64,000 bases of DNA from Oleoguttula mirabilis (taxonomy: Eukaryota; Ascomycota; Dothideomycetes; Mycosphaerellales; Teratosphaeriaceae). Positions within the stretch are counted from its first letter, which is position 1; the number at the start of each line of letters is the position of its first letter. The notes beneath the pieces are model-generated. The model did no database searches, had not been told where the DNA came from, and saw only the letters and a list, made by a program, of their open reading frames with translations. The translations under genes and the position numbers were made by a program. The DNA is taken from contig JAVFHQ010000027.1 in assembly GCA_035135055.1 (NCBI GenBank), positions 1-64,000 on the forward strand, written 5' to 3'. Of this stretch, positions 22,594-32,255 are shown piece after piece.

Positions 22594-23440
22594 ATGTTCA
22601 AAGCACTCAGGCAAGGCCTCGCCAGAGCGATGCGCTCGCGTCCTCTCAGCAACCTACTGCCTGTCGGCCAAGAGGCACACTATCCACAAAGACCACCGGC
22701 GTCAAGCTTCGCACAGCGGTCGAGTTCTCGACGATCTTGGCGCACAACGTTCATGCTTGCTGTTGTCTTGGTCTTTGCAAACTCATTCCGCTTTGTCAAA
22801 ATACACTCTCCCGAACCACGGCAGCGTCGACTGGCCGCAGTACGTTTACTGTCCGTCGGCCACACTACTTCAGGTACGCTGTCAGATGTCCATGATACTG
22901 CCTGATAATTAACCTGTGCCGTAGTCGATGGACAATCTCTTCCTCTTGCCTCCAGTGCCCGTCGCCGCCTTTCGAGCTTGCTGGCAGGAAGGGTTCTTCG
23001 CGATGTCATCACACTTTCTGGTCATTGAGCCATCGGAGTTCGAGCTCCACCGGATTCTGGATGCTTTCGAGGCGCGAAAGCACCTTCGTTCCGACAAAGA
23101 GGTTGTGGACGAGCTTTACGGCGACAGTGGCGCGATCGTACCGCCTCGTGGATACGACTTGCAGTCCTGAGAATTCCGAGCGAAGCACCACCACAAGTAC
23201 CTTGGCGCGAAGGGAGTGGTGTGGGACGCGGAGAAGGTCATGAACGAAATCAAGTAATACCACTTCTGTGACCCTAAACCTTGGCAAGAAGCGACGGCAG
23301 AGCAGACGGCGCTAGTGACTCCGGAGTGCACAATCGATAATGCTGCGCATGTCGACTGCCGAGACCGAGGTCAATGGCTTTGGCTGTATCAGGCTTTCGA
23401 GACCGTCGCACACGGGCGTGCGGCGATTTACCAGTGGAGA
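22594..23440 (+). pseudogene. relic of a GT8-family (glycogenin-like) glycosyltransferase
   Basis: The only plus-strand coding remnant in the first 28 kb. An N-terminal piece from ATG 22594 has a basic stretch and a membrane-anchor-like segment (FMLAVVLVFANSF), as in type II Golgi transferases. The homologous core resumes at 22925 with SMDNLFLLPPVPVA, then IEPSEFELHRI, YDLQS-stop-EFRAKHHHKYLG and a DCRDRGQWLWLYQ C-terminal piece. Known GT8 proteins have about 100 residues between the anchor and this core, including the DxD metal-binding site; these are missing here. Two in-frame stops follow (TGA 23168-23170 and TAA at about 23255). The loss of the catalytic region plus stops marks it as dead. 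Confidence 0.75.
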
Positions 23441-23650
23441 CATGATCCACGGGACGCGGACTACGAGCATCCCGTCCCTCCCAGAATGCGGAGATCTCAT
23501 AGTAAGGAGCGCGAATCGCAGTGCATCTTGCGAGGCCTGCGTAAGAGTCGCGAAGACCGATTTGATACATGCTGATGGTCGCGGAAGTCGTTTAGCCCAC
23601 GCGTCGTGGGGCTGTACAGTACTCACAGTCACACTAGGACGACCTCGCTT

Positions 23651-24703
23651 CTACCCTAATTCGACCGGAGCGGCATGAGGTCTGTTCTCCTGGTTCGAAG
23701 GCGCCTCTACAAGACTCATCAAGCCTTCCAGCTCGGCACGTTGTGTGTCGTCCAGCTCCGCCTTGCTCCGCTGCGCATTCTGAGCGTCCGTCATCTTTTC
23801 TCGCTCGCCACCACTGCTGTTAATGTCGGAGCGTCCTTGCTGTGCGAGACGTTTGCGCACATGATGCGTTCGCCAAAAAAGGGCGAGGAGGGCGGCTGCG
23901 AAGAGTACGAAGAGCTATGAACTAACGTCAGTTGATGATGGTGCTTTGGGCAGAAATGGCACTGCCTGGGGACATTTTACTCACCGGTATGGCAACGCCG
24001 ATGCCGATCTTGGTTCCCTCGGATAGGCCAGGGTCGGTCACGAAAGCAGCGCTCGAGGTTGATGCCGCCGTGCTCGAGGTTGATGTCGCCGTGCTCGAGG
24101 TTGAGGCCGCCGTGCTCGCGGTAGGGGTGCTTGGCATTGACGTAGAGACCGCCGCCGAGAGGAGGGCCACGGGTGAAGACAATACGAAGCCCCTGGCCTT
24201 CGAGCAACAATCACCACTCTCTAGAACCACCCCAGCGACATGACAGCAGTAGCTCTCAAAGACCTGAGTCACAGGCCCAGACGTACCTGACAATGCTCGC
24301 CGTTGCTAGCAGCGCACTCGTTAGACCTTCATCTGCCACCCAATATCTTGCCGCTTGGATTTGCAGCAAGCATTGACGTACCGGCTGTACACTCCTCATC
24401 GCAACCGACAAAGTCCGTGTTATTACAGGTGGGCGTGCTGTACAGGCCAGTGTAATTGTACGGTCCCGGGTCAGCCTTACCCGGGAGGTAAGTCGTTGAC
24501 CCGTTTGCATTGTTCCTATTATCGCGGCAGAGCCCATTCGTCTCGCAGTACTCCACGTCTTGACAGCAGAAGTTGACGCCGGGACACTGCACGAAGTTGG
24601 CGGACGCTGAGGAGCCGTCGCGGTAGAAGCACTCAGCGGTAGCGAAGCGATGAGAGGCGAAGAGCCAAAGTAGAAGCAAAGCAGAGACGTTAGAACGGGC
24701 CAT
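23651..24703 (-). CDS. single-pass membrane protein with Cys-rich ectodomain (TM2)
   Basis: Starts at ATG 24703 with a signal peptide (MARSNVSALLLLWLFASHR). Exon 1 (24703-24382) encodes a Cys-rich ectodomain including NFCCQDVEYC. The middle exon(s) between about 24346 and 23985 encode YCCH and DCCSKARGFVL motifs and a Ser/Thr-rich stalk; one internal junction near 24260-24295 could not be fixed. The last exon, 23914-23651 (70-nt intron, GTGAGT donor), continues a membrane helix that spans the junction (GIGVAIP then LFVLFAAALLALFW) and a cytosolic tail of about 70 charged residues. The YCC...DCC...GFVL pattern is known from fungal surface proteins of unknown function. It has the same plan as TM1 at 7.6 kb; with ZF2 to ZF7 lying between the TM1 and TM2 regions or next to them, a common duplication history is possible but not shown. 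Confidence 0.68.
24051..24113. repeat. 21-nt tandem repeat, three copies, coding
   Basis: Three near-identical 21-nt units (24051-24071, 24072-24092, 24093-24113) encode the Ser/Thr/Ala stalk of TM2 (STAASTS-like heptads). It is in frame, so stalk length could change by unit gain or loss. Confidence 0.85.
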
Positions 24704-25485
24704 GACAATAGCAGCGCCGATGAGAGTGATGTTGTCTTGCCAGAAAGGCAAGAAGGAGAGTTTGGCAAAGGCATCTGCAAGACGAGGCTGAGCAGCCTGT
24801 CCCATAGCACATATGTATACGTTGGGCGAGGCCCCCTCTTTCCTATGTAACTATGTAACTTACCAAGCCACGATTGTCTGCGGCCCCATAGCCAATTCGA
24901 GCATGACAGCGTAGGATGCGATGGAGAGAGATGCACTGCGCCGCTTAAGCTGCCATCTTGTTGGCCTATCACTGATCAGTCGCCAGCCTCAGTGAGTGCC
25001 ACGACAGCGCGTAGGCGCTCGGCGTGCATCACCTGTTACGGCAGTGCAAGTCTTCGACGACGATATAGAGACAACGTGTTTCCGGACAGAGCACTCGTTT
25101 TGCTCATACTGTTGTGACGTACTGAAGAGTCTCGCGAAAGGCTTTTTGAATCGCAACAGAGAAGAGATGTCTGGGTGGTCTCGTCAAGTAAGTTCCGTTA
25201 CTCAGCGTAGCAGTAGCCTCAAAAGGACGTACACGGTCACTCATCGACAACTCGGACGAGCAATACGGCAAGAATAATCCTATAAAACTAGGTGCGTGGT
25301 GAGTGCGAAGGGTGCACCGATGTTTTGCTGCGCAATGCCTGCCGAGACTCAGTAGTGACAGATGAAGTGAGGAAACCTCGGTCTGCCTGCAATCGACGAC
25401 GAAACTTTGACATGTTAGCCCATGGTCATTCATACATGTACCCTACCCTGACTGCAAATACCGCTCAACTAAATCCACGCATCAC
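24704..25485. other. intergenic between TM2 and HAUS6
   Basis: 782 nt: TM2 promoter side and HAUS6 3' UTR. Nothing further seen. Confidence 0.4.
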
Positions 25486-27849
25486 CTACCGCCTCCCACC
25501 AACCCCAACAAGCGGCGAGCTCCTGCCCAAATCATGATGCCCCATACTGCCATCCATCGTCCCCGGGCTTCTCCCATAATCGTCATCATCACCATCACCG
25601 TCACCATCACCACCATAAGGATTAGCAACAGGACTCAGCGCGACCTTCGGCCTAGGCTTGAAGACACTATCATACTGCGCATCGGGCGAGAACAGCTGCT
25701 CGCGCGGCGTGATGTCGCGCTTCTTGGCCGCGCTCGCGGGTCCTTGCACTGCCAACGATGCCCGACGAACCTTTTGAGGCGTGTCGAATTGGTTGATGGG
25801 GTAGATGGACGAGCGGGTGCGGGAGTGGCCCGGCCCTTTCTTCTGCGGCGGCGGTGGGGCCTGGGAGATGGACTGGCGTGTGCGGTCGAGGAGGGTGGTG
25901 GGTCTGTCTCGCGCGTCTGCTTCTTCGGGAGGCGTCGTCGATGATGATGAGGCCTCAGCGTCGTGGTCTGCTTGTTGTGTTCCTACAGCTGATGCAGACG
26001 GTCCGGGTGGCAAGCCGGTGATATCCTCGCTGCTTCGGAAAGCCATCGACATGCGTGTCCGCTCGGCTAGAGATGGGCGTGCAGCATTACCGTTCGATGG
26101 AGTCGACTTCGGCTCCGGGATGGCGGGAACTTTGAAGATGCGATCTGGAAGCGTGATCACATCGTCGCTTTCGCTCGAAGACTCGGCTCGCGTGGCGGAA
26201 GAAGAAGAGAGCCTTTGCTCCATGGGAAACATAGTCACTATGCCAAGCCCGACGCCGCTATCGACGGTCCCGTTCGCTTCGCTGCTCTGGCTTACTGGCC
26301 GCTTGCCTCTCGCCACGAGGTTATGGAGACCAATGCCTGGCGAGGCTCCATCCTCTATCGGTGAAGCCAGCACCGAGCTGGACGACAAGGGTGACGTGCT
26401 ACTACGCCGCTGCGTCTTCAGAGGAGAGAAGAGTTCAGACTTAAGCGGTATATGCTGTCGCTGCGACTCCACCTTCGGCTGCTGGTAAGACTTCGACCTT
26501 GAGGAGGTGCGCCTACTCATTGCGGGTCGCATAGGCACGGCTGTCTGTGATGGTGAGCGCCGATGCGGATCGACTGCACCTGCCGCCGTGTCCAGGTGCA
26601 CGCTGGGCTTGCGCAGTGGCCGCCTCTTGGCACTGGCAGCGGGTTTGGGTGGCGATAGCGGAGCCGCCGCTCGCCGGTTGTGGCGAAGCTCGTCGCGCAT
26701 GGCGGTCAGGATCTCATCATACCGCGATGCGCTGGCTTGCGACTCGCTCCGTTGGCGAGGTAGCTCGGCCATCATCTGCGGCGCATCTCTCACGCTCAAG
26801 CTGCGGTGCTTGTCGAAGCGCAAGCTGGAGGCTTTGCTGGCATCGTCGGAGGTGCTAGCAGGTCCCTGCTTCGACGCGTGGAGTCGCTCGTGCATTCTTT
26901 GCCACCTCCGCACCCGCTCGTTCTGCTTGTTGGCTGATTGGGACAGCCCTTCCAGTAAACCATACTCCGCCGGTACAAATGTTGAAAAATCCGCGACCTG
27001 ATCCAGAGCTTTTGTGAGCACTCCATCACCGCCAGCCGAGGTATCACCGTTGACAAGCACACTCTGCAATTCCTTCCGCCCGACCCAGCTCTTCTTCAAG
27101 CTGTGCTCCACAGCCTCAAGCCTTTCCGCCTGGTGTGTGCTGGGCTGTGAGCGAGCCCGCTCCTGAGCTTGAGCCTTCCTTTGTAGCAGCTCGGCCTCCT
27201 TCTCCACAAGCACATCGTACAGCCTAGCAAACGTCTGCTTCTTGCGCTGCTTCGTCTCCAACATTTGCGCTAAAGACACTCTATGTGCGACGGAGAGTGG
27301 CAGCAGAATATCCCTCTGCCCTTTGCTCATATTTTGCGACGTACCCAGGCTCTCAGCCACAGGCCTGCCATACCGATACCTCTTCTCCAAAGTCACCTTC
27401 CGCAACACGATGGCGGAGAAAGTCAAGCAGAACTCCCAGAACTTGTCACCACTGCACTCATCCAACATGGTCTTCCGCAGCACCGTCTCCTTGCCCAGCA
27501 CGCCGTTCTTCTTCAGCTCGTTCAAACATCTGTACAGCCCCGCTCGTAGGTTGATGCTCTGCAGCGGCTCCAACGGCGGGTAGAAGGGTTGCAGTTTGTC
27601 GGCAGTCGTTGCTGGGTCGTACAGGCGGAACAACTGGTAGAGCGCAAACTCGGTACAGCGGATGCGTGTGCGAGCATCGTGATTGCCGAAGCTTGCGGTT
27701 GTTATAGCAGGCCAGTCCGGCAACAGATCCAGGTTGAGCAAGCGGAGGTTGGTGGCAAACAGCGAGACGACGGTCGAGGTTATCGGTCTCGTGCCGGTCT
27801 TGAGGGAGGGGGTTCGTTTATGCTGCGTGCCCGACATTGGCCGCTCCAT
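25486..27849 (-). CDS. HAUS6: HAUS augmin-like complex subunit 6 (N-terminal domain protein)
   Basis: Single exon, 787 aa from ATG 27849 (MERPMSGTQHKR). The frame is open upstream, but that part is Cys/Pro-rich and unlike the family. The first 250 or so residues match the HAUS6 N-terminal domain: NLRLLNLDLLPDWP near the start, then FALYQLFRLYDP, LRAGLYRCLNELKK and the DKFWEFCLTFSAIVLRK block. Augmin recruits gamma-tubulin to existing microtubules to make branched spindle microtubules; it is present in filamentous fungi but missing from budding yeast. The C-terminal half is low-complexity, Ser/Pro/Arg-rich, with many SP/TP sites that could be mitotic kinase targets. It is divergent from the HD-domain gene, with 414 nt between the starts. 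Confidence 0.83.
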   Translation of the reverse strand: MERPMSGTQHKRTPSLKTGTRPITSTVVSLFATNLRLLNLDLLPDWPAITTASFGNHDARTRIRCTEFALYQLFRLYDPATTADKLQPFYPPLEPLQSINLRAGLYRCLNELKKNGVLGKETVLRKTMLDECSGDKFWEFCLTFSAIVLRKVTLEKRYRYGRPVAESLGTSQNMSKGQRDILLPLSVAHRVSLAQMLETKQRKKQTFARLYDVLVEKEAELLQRKAQAQERARSQPSTHQAERLEAVEHSLKKSWVGRKELQSVLVNGDTSAGGDGVLTKALDQVADFSTFVPAEYGLLEGLSQSANKQNERVRRWQRMHERLHASKQGPASTSDDASKASSLRFDKHRSLSVRDAPQMMAELPRQRSESQASASRYDEILTAMRDELRHNRRAAAPLSPPKPAASAKRRPLRKPSVHLDTAAGAVDPHRRSPSQTAVPMRPAMSRRTSSRSKSYQQPKVESQRQHIPLKSELFSPLKTQRRSSTSPLSSSSVLASPIEDGASPGIGLHNLVARGKRPVSQSSEANGTVDSGVGLGIVTMFPMEQRLSSSSATRAESSSESDDVITLPDRIFKVPAIPEPKSTPSNGNAARPSLAERTRMSMAFRSSEDITGLPPGPSASAVGTQQADHDAEASSSSTTPPEEADARDRPTTLLDRTRQSISQAPPPPQKKGPGHSRTRSSIYPINQFDTPQKVRRASLAVQGPASAAKKRDITPREQLFSPDAQYDSVFKPRPKVALSPVANPYGGDGDGDGDDDDYGRSPGTMDGSMGHHDLGRSSPLVGVGGRR

Positions 27850-28263
27850 CTTCGCATGTTTCGCCGCCAGACTGGATAGGGATATGGAGACGGTCCGCCT
27901 TGGACGTACACTCCTCACACGTTGCGGCAGGAAGGGTGCGTCGTTGGGGACATGCTTGCCGTGCAGGAGTAAACAAGGCCAGCACAGCCAGGCACATGCC
28001 ACGCTCGCGTGTGCTGCCCCACAACTACCGATCGATCGACTGGAGGGGTCTGCCGCGTGATTGCCGCAGCGGAACACCTGCACGGCGAAGTCTATTTTGC
28101 CTGTGCCTTCTGTTGTCTGATTGGGCGGCGTGTTTGCCAAACGAACCAGCGATTGAGGTCACTTCTTCTCTGCTTTGGGTACCTTATATGTAACGGAAGC
28201 ACGACGTAGCTCAGCACCCAGAATATCAACAGCACAGCGTTTCACCCCGTGGACGAGCTTAGC
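27850..28263. promoter_or_regulatory. shared promoter region of HAUS6 and the HD-domain gene
   Basis: 414 nt between two divergent start codons (27849 minus, 28264 plus) must hold both promoters. No specific site is claimed. Confidence 0.5.
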
Positions 28264-29087
28264 ATGGCGCCCAGCAAAGTGGAAGCGGCACCGCAGACCA
28301 ACGTTCCTCCTAGTAAGCTCTACCAGCATTACTACACACTTCACCGTACTGACCCCTGCCAGGCAACACATCCGGCCTCACCGCCTCCGCCAACGAGCAA
28401 TGGACGCCCGACACCGTCCTCTCCACCCTCCCACAGCGCCCACAAACCGACTCCAGCTCCCCACTACCCTTCTTCCACCTGCTCGAGCGCCTCAAAACGA
28501 CCAAGCGCGAAGGATGGCGCCGCTTCGGCATCGACCACGGCGAATCCATCTCCGACCACATGTACCGCATGTCCATCATCACCATGCTCTGCCCGCCCGC
28601 TCTCGCCGCGAAGCTCGACATAGCACGATGCACGCGCATGGCGCTGGTGCACGACATGGCGGAGGCGCTTGTCGGCGACATCACGCCCGTGGACGGGGTA
28701 GCGAAGGATGAGAAGAGCCGACGGGAGGCGGAGACGATGGACTACATTTGCACCGGTCTGCTCGGGAAGGTGCAGGGCGGGCAGCAAGCAGCGGAGATGA
28801 GGAAAGTGTGGCAAGAGTATGAGGACTCCGTGACACCCGAGAGCCACTTCGTGCATGATGTGGACAAGATGGAGCTGCTGCTGCAGATGCTCGAGTACGA
28901 GCGCAGCCACGACGGGCAGTTGAATCTGGCCGAGTTCAGCCGAGTCGCGAAGCGCATTGTGTTGCCTGAGGTGCAAGCGTGGGCGGCTGAGTTGTTGGAA
29001 GAGCGGCAGGAGTTCTGGAGGGCGCATGGGAAGGAGGCCGGTGGGGTGGCGGACATCGCCGAGGAGCGAAAGAAGCAGCAGGATTAG
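28264..29087 (+). CDS. HD-domain 5'-deoxynucleotidase (HDDC2 / YfbR-like)
   Basis: Two exons, 28264-28312 and 28363-29087 (50-nt intron, GTAAGC donor), giving 257 aa. The HD metal-binding residues are visible: HGESISDHMYRM near the start of the domain, the diagnostic VHDMAEALVGDITP, and HDVDKMELLLQM further on. Eukaryotic HDDC2 and yeast YGL101W/YBR242W belong here; the characterised members dephosphorylate deoxyribonucleoside 5'-monophosphates in the cytosol and nucleotide pool. The length agrees with the family (about 200-240 aa plus a fungal N-terminal stretch). The start is supported by the short first exon and clean splice phase. Confidence 0.88.
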
Positions 29088-29911
29088 TATTACGGGAATG
29101 GGAATGGGCACGGGCATGCAGGTGACGGCACCACGGAAGGTGCCGCGAGCGGCGCGACGGGCGCGACCGCATGAGGTTCCATCGTGGCGTTTGACAATCG
29201 GGCCTCGCCGTTGCGGAGGATGCTATGCACTGCAGTAGGCTTGGGCGGAGGGGAGCTGGACAAGATTGAGAACGGCGCTTGTCGGACATGGGTACGACAG
29301 ACACGCTTGACATGAACGAAGGATATGGCATAGCCGGATTAGCAGCACATGCGTGCGCGATATGGTCTGTCGAGACGGAAAAGTGGAGAGTTGGAGACAT
29401 CCGACCGGGACAGTCAGGAAGGAGCCAACAAGTATCGTATCCGGAATTATGAGCTGCGTAGCCTTCTCCGTGCCAGCCTCGAGCCAGGAACGGTATCGCA
29501 CCGACCACCTCCCCGTGCTGACTATAAAAACCAGGCCTGGACCTGCAGAACAAGCTCGTGCGAAGCTGCACTCGTGCGAGTCTGCAGCATTACCTTGGCA
29601 TTATCGGACCGCGTTGGCGCTCCTTCGCTCCTGGGCCGTCGCTGGCACTGGCGCGTGCTTTGCATGTTGGAGGACCGGGACCCGGAATCCGCGCAAGACT
29701 CAAGTGGTGTGAGGCCTCGGAACGGCGGAGACTTACCGCACAAGGCACTGACAGCTGCACCGTGTTAGAGGCGGAAGGAGCGGGGATGCATGCTGCAGGC
29801 AGCTGTCAGACCTACCGGCTTTGTTGCGTACATAGTCGTCACCGCCGTGCTGTCGTGCATTGAAGTGAGGACGATGTTACAACGACCGGGAGTCTGACGC
29901 TAAATGCACAC

Positions 29912-29945
<34 letters not shown>

Positions 29946-32255
29946 GAGAAGAACAATGCTTGTCGCACCAGTCGCATGCCTGCCAACAGTTGGTTGGTAA
30001 TGGTAAAATCCCTTGTGAGATAGCTGGTGGAACCATACCATAGTATCAAATTGCGAGCCAGCTGCTTTGGGGTGCCGTCCGGTAGTATGGCTGGCCAAGG
30101 TGGTGACCAGCTCGGCGCTGATTGCCGTTACATTCATCGCTAGTGTTGGAGGGAGTGTGTCCACAGATGCTGCGATTGCATTTTAGAGGTGCGGTATTGG
30201 CACCCTTGGAGACTGTAGGAGATTCTTGATAGGCCAACTGGCCATTGAACAGCATATCGAGAAAGACCGCTGTTGCGCGCCAAAGAGCGACAGTCCCTGG
30301 CCCTCGACCGATGTCTGGGTAGAAGGTCCCAACGGACCTAACGTCGAGTGGGATGAGTGACCATCGCAGTAGTGCCACGTCCTTGACTGAAGGTGAGCAG
30401 CCCCTACCACATGCGGACCGTGCGTATATGGACGACACGCCACAGAAACACGGATTCCGGCGAATGGCGAGCTGCGTGACGACACACGCGGTCCGCTCGC
30501 GACCGACCGACCAAGATCATGCGCGCCTCGTCTGCTGTCTCATTCGAGACCCTCCGTGCTGGTCTGTTTCAGTATGGCGATTGCGGGTTACCCCTTGGCT
30601 TCAACCGGGCTGCGCCAATGCGCACAGTGCGCGGTTCAACTTTCAAGCTGCTGAGACTTGAGTACCTGAGGCTTTGCAGTAGCGCGATGCCCATTGTGGA
30701 GGCTGTGCAGTGATGTTCGGTGCGTGCTCATGGCTGTGGGCGAAACTTGCCAGGCTTGCCAGCCCAGACGAATGAACGTCTCGTACATTGTCACCAAGCC
30801 GACCAAGCACCGCAAGCATCCGAAGGCTACCTTATCCTTCTGGGATTATGGCCAATTGGAACAGCGGAAACCCTCGAAATTGGTCGGCAAAGATAATTGG
30901 TGTCACTGGACATGCCGGTGGCGCTCTGTAGCGTGCCTGCGGAGCATCAGCGAGTGTGCTTTGCTTTCTGGTCTTGCGGCTCTTGCCTGATGTCTGCGAA
31001 CGCCCAGCGATGGCAGGGTCCAGGCGGAATCTCCAAGGCTACTCCAGAGCACGCGATTAGTGCCCCACGTCTTGCGTGACGGCTTGGCCGGACCCAGCGA
31101 CCTGGCACAGGATTTGAACGCTACCCTAGCACGCCGATCAGCAGGTCCACTTGTTGGACTGCTAGACCATTGGACTAGATGCTAGTGAAGTAGAGGCTTG
31201 GTGATGAAGAAGCATCTCCGGCCAAGCGCTGTGCGAGGGGGTCTCGACTCTCGAGCACCTCTCAGATTCCCAAATCCCGAGATATGGACGGCTGCGGCCG
31301 GCATGATAGCAGTGATCGCAGGGAATGCGAACGCTGCATGTTCGCATTTCCAGCAAGTCACCGGACTGCCTTGGGAAATGTTTGCAAATTTCCTACTCGC
31401 CCAGGAAACTCCGACTGCTGCATCGGAACTCGCCTGTTTGGAGAAGGATAGGATATGGCGCACGGCGCCTGGCGCGGATGGAGAGTTGTTGTGATGGGTG
31501 GCGTCGTCTTCGCCACGACTTGCTTTAAGCGGTAGGAACTACTCCGTCAGCCTCACTTGGGGGACTATCTAATAGGCTAATGCAAGGTAGCCGGGAAGGA
31601 TCTGTCCGCACCGTGCTGGGGTCCTGGGGAGCGAAAGCCGAAAGGGTCTTTACCCAGCGAGAGACAAAGGGCCCGGGTGCGGCGGGTGGATTATAGAGGC
31701 GACTGACTGGCTGCATCGTGCCTCTCCCGCACCCACTGGCTTGCGATCGATTTGCACTTGCGGTCTCGAAGAGCATAACATTGTTTCCATCATCCTAAGG
31801 TACCTGTAGCGTTGTATTGTCGCCTAGTCCAGCTGACTAAAGGCTAGTGCTGGGCCGCTGCATCGGCCTCGGCATCGGCTTACTCGATCCGAAAGCCAGT
31901 CCAGGTGCAGGCGCTCAGTGGGGTGCATGCAGGTGCGGACAGAGGAGGGAAAGAGGAGGAGGTGTGCCACGGCCCACTGGGTTACCCAAAGGTGCTGAAC
32001 GATCCCTACGTACTCTATCGGTGCCTTTGCGCGGCCGTGCGACAACGCCGGCCTTCTCCATCCTCCTTCAACGTGCGCACGTGCAGTTGGCAATGCGCGA
32101 AGGCATCCCGCCCTGCGCCAGCTCTTGATGACGGTAGCCCGAGTGCTGCCCACCCGCGGTTGGGAGCGTAGCAAGTCCAGAGATATATCCCATAGCCCAC
32201 AGTCCTGACGGGATGAACGAAGCCCCGCCGTCGCTTCCGACACAGACATACCGCC
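29088..32255. other. 3.2-kb gene-poor region
   Basis: No supported gene. It holds a four-run G-tract just after the HD-domain gene (29094-29114), a (TTG)11 microsatellite at 29912-29945, a tRNA-like but non-canonical stretch on the minus strand near 31.1 kb (rejected), and the presumed long promoter of the transcription factor at 32.3 kb. Confidence 0.5.
29912..29945. repeat. (TTG)11 microsatellite
   Basis: Eleven uninterrupted TTG units. It lies in non-coding DNA, so the poly-Asn reading on the minus strand is not a protein feature. Confidence 0.95.

Noticed and set aside
2732..24703. secondary-metabolite gene cluster with pathway regulators
   Set aside because: Many regulators and a transferase relic are present, but there is no polyketide synthase, peptide synthetase, terpene cyclase, P450 or transporter in the region.
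28936..29571. 211-codon frame on the minus strand opposite the HD-domain gene
   Set aside because: Arg/Pro/Ser/His-rich translation typical of the antisense of a GC-rich coding exon; overlaps a secure gene.
31089..31190. tRNA-like sequence on the minus strand (TTCAAAT loop, hairpin with CAA in its loop)
   Set aside because: The T-stem and acceptor arms do not pair and the position before the putative anticodon is not T, so no canonical cloverleaf can be formed. At most a degenerate relic.
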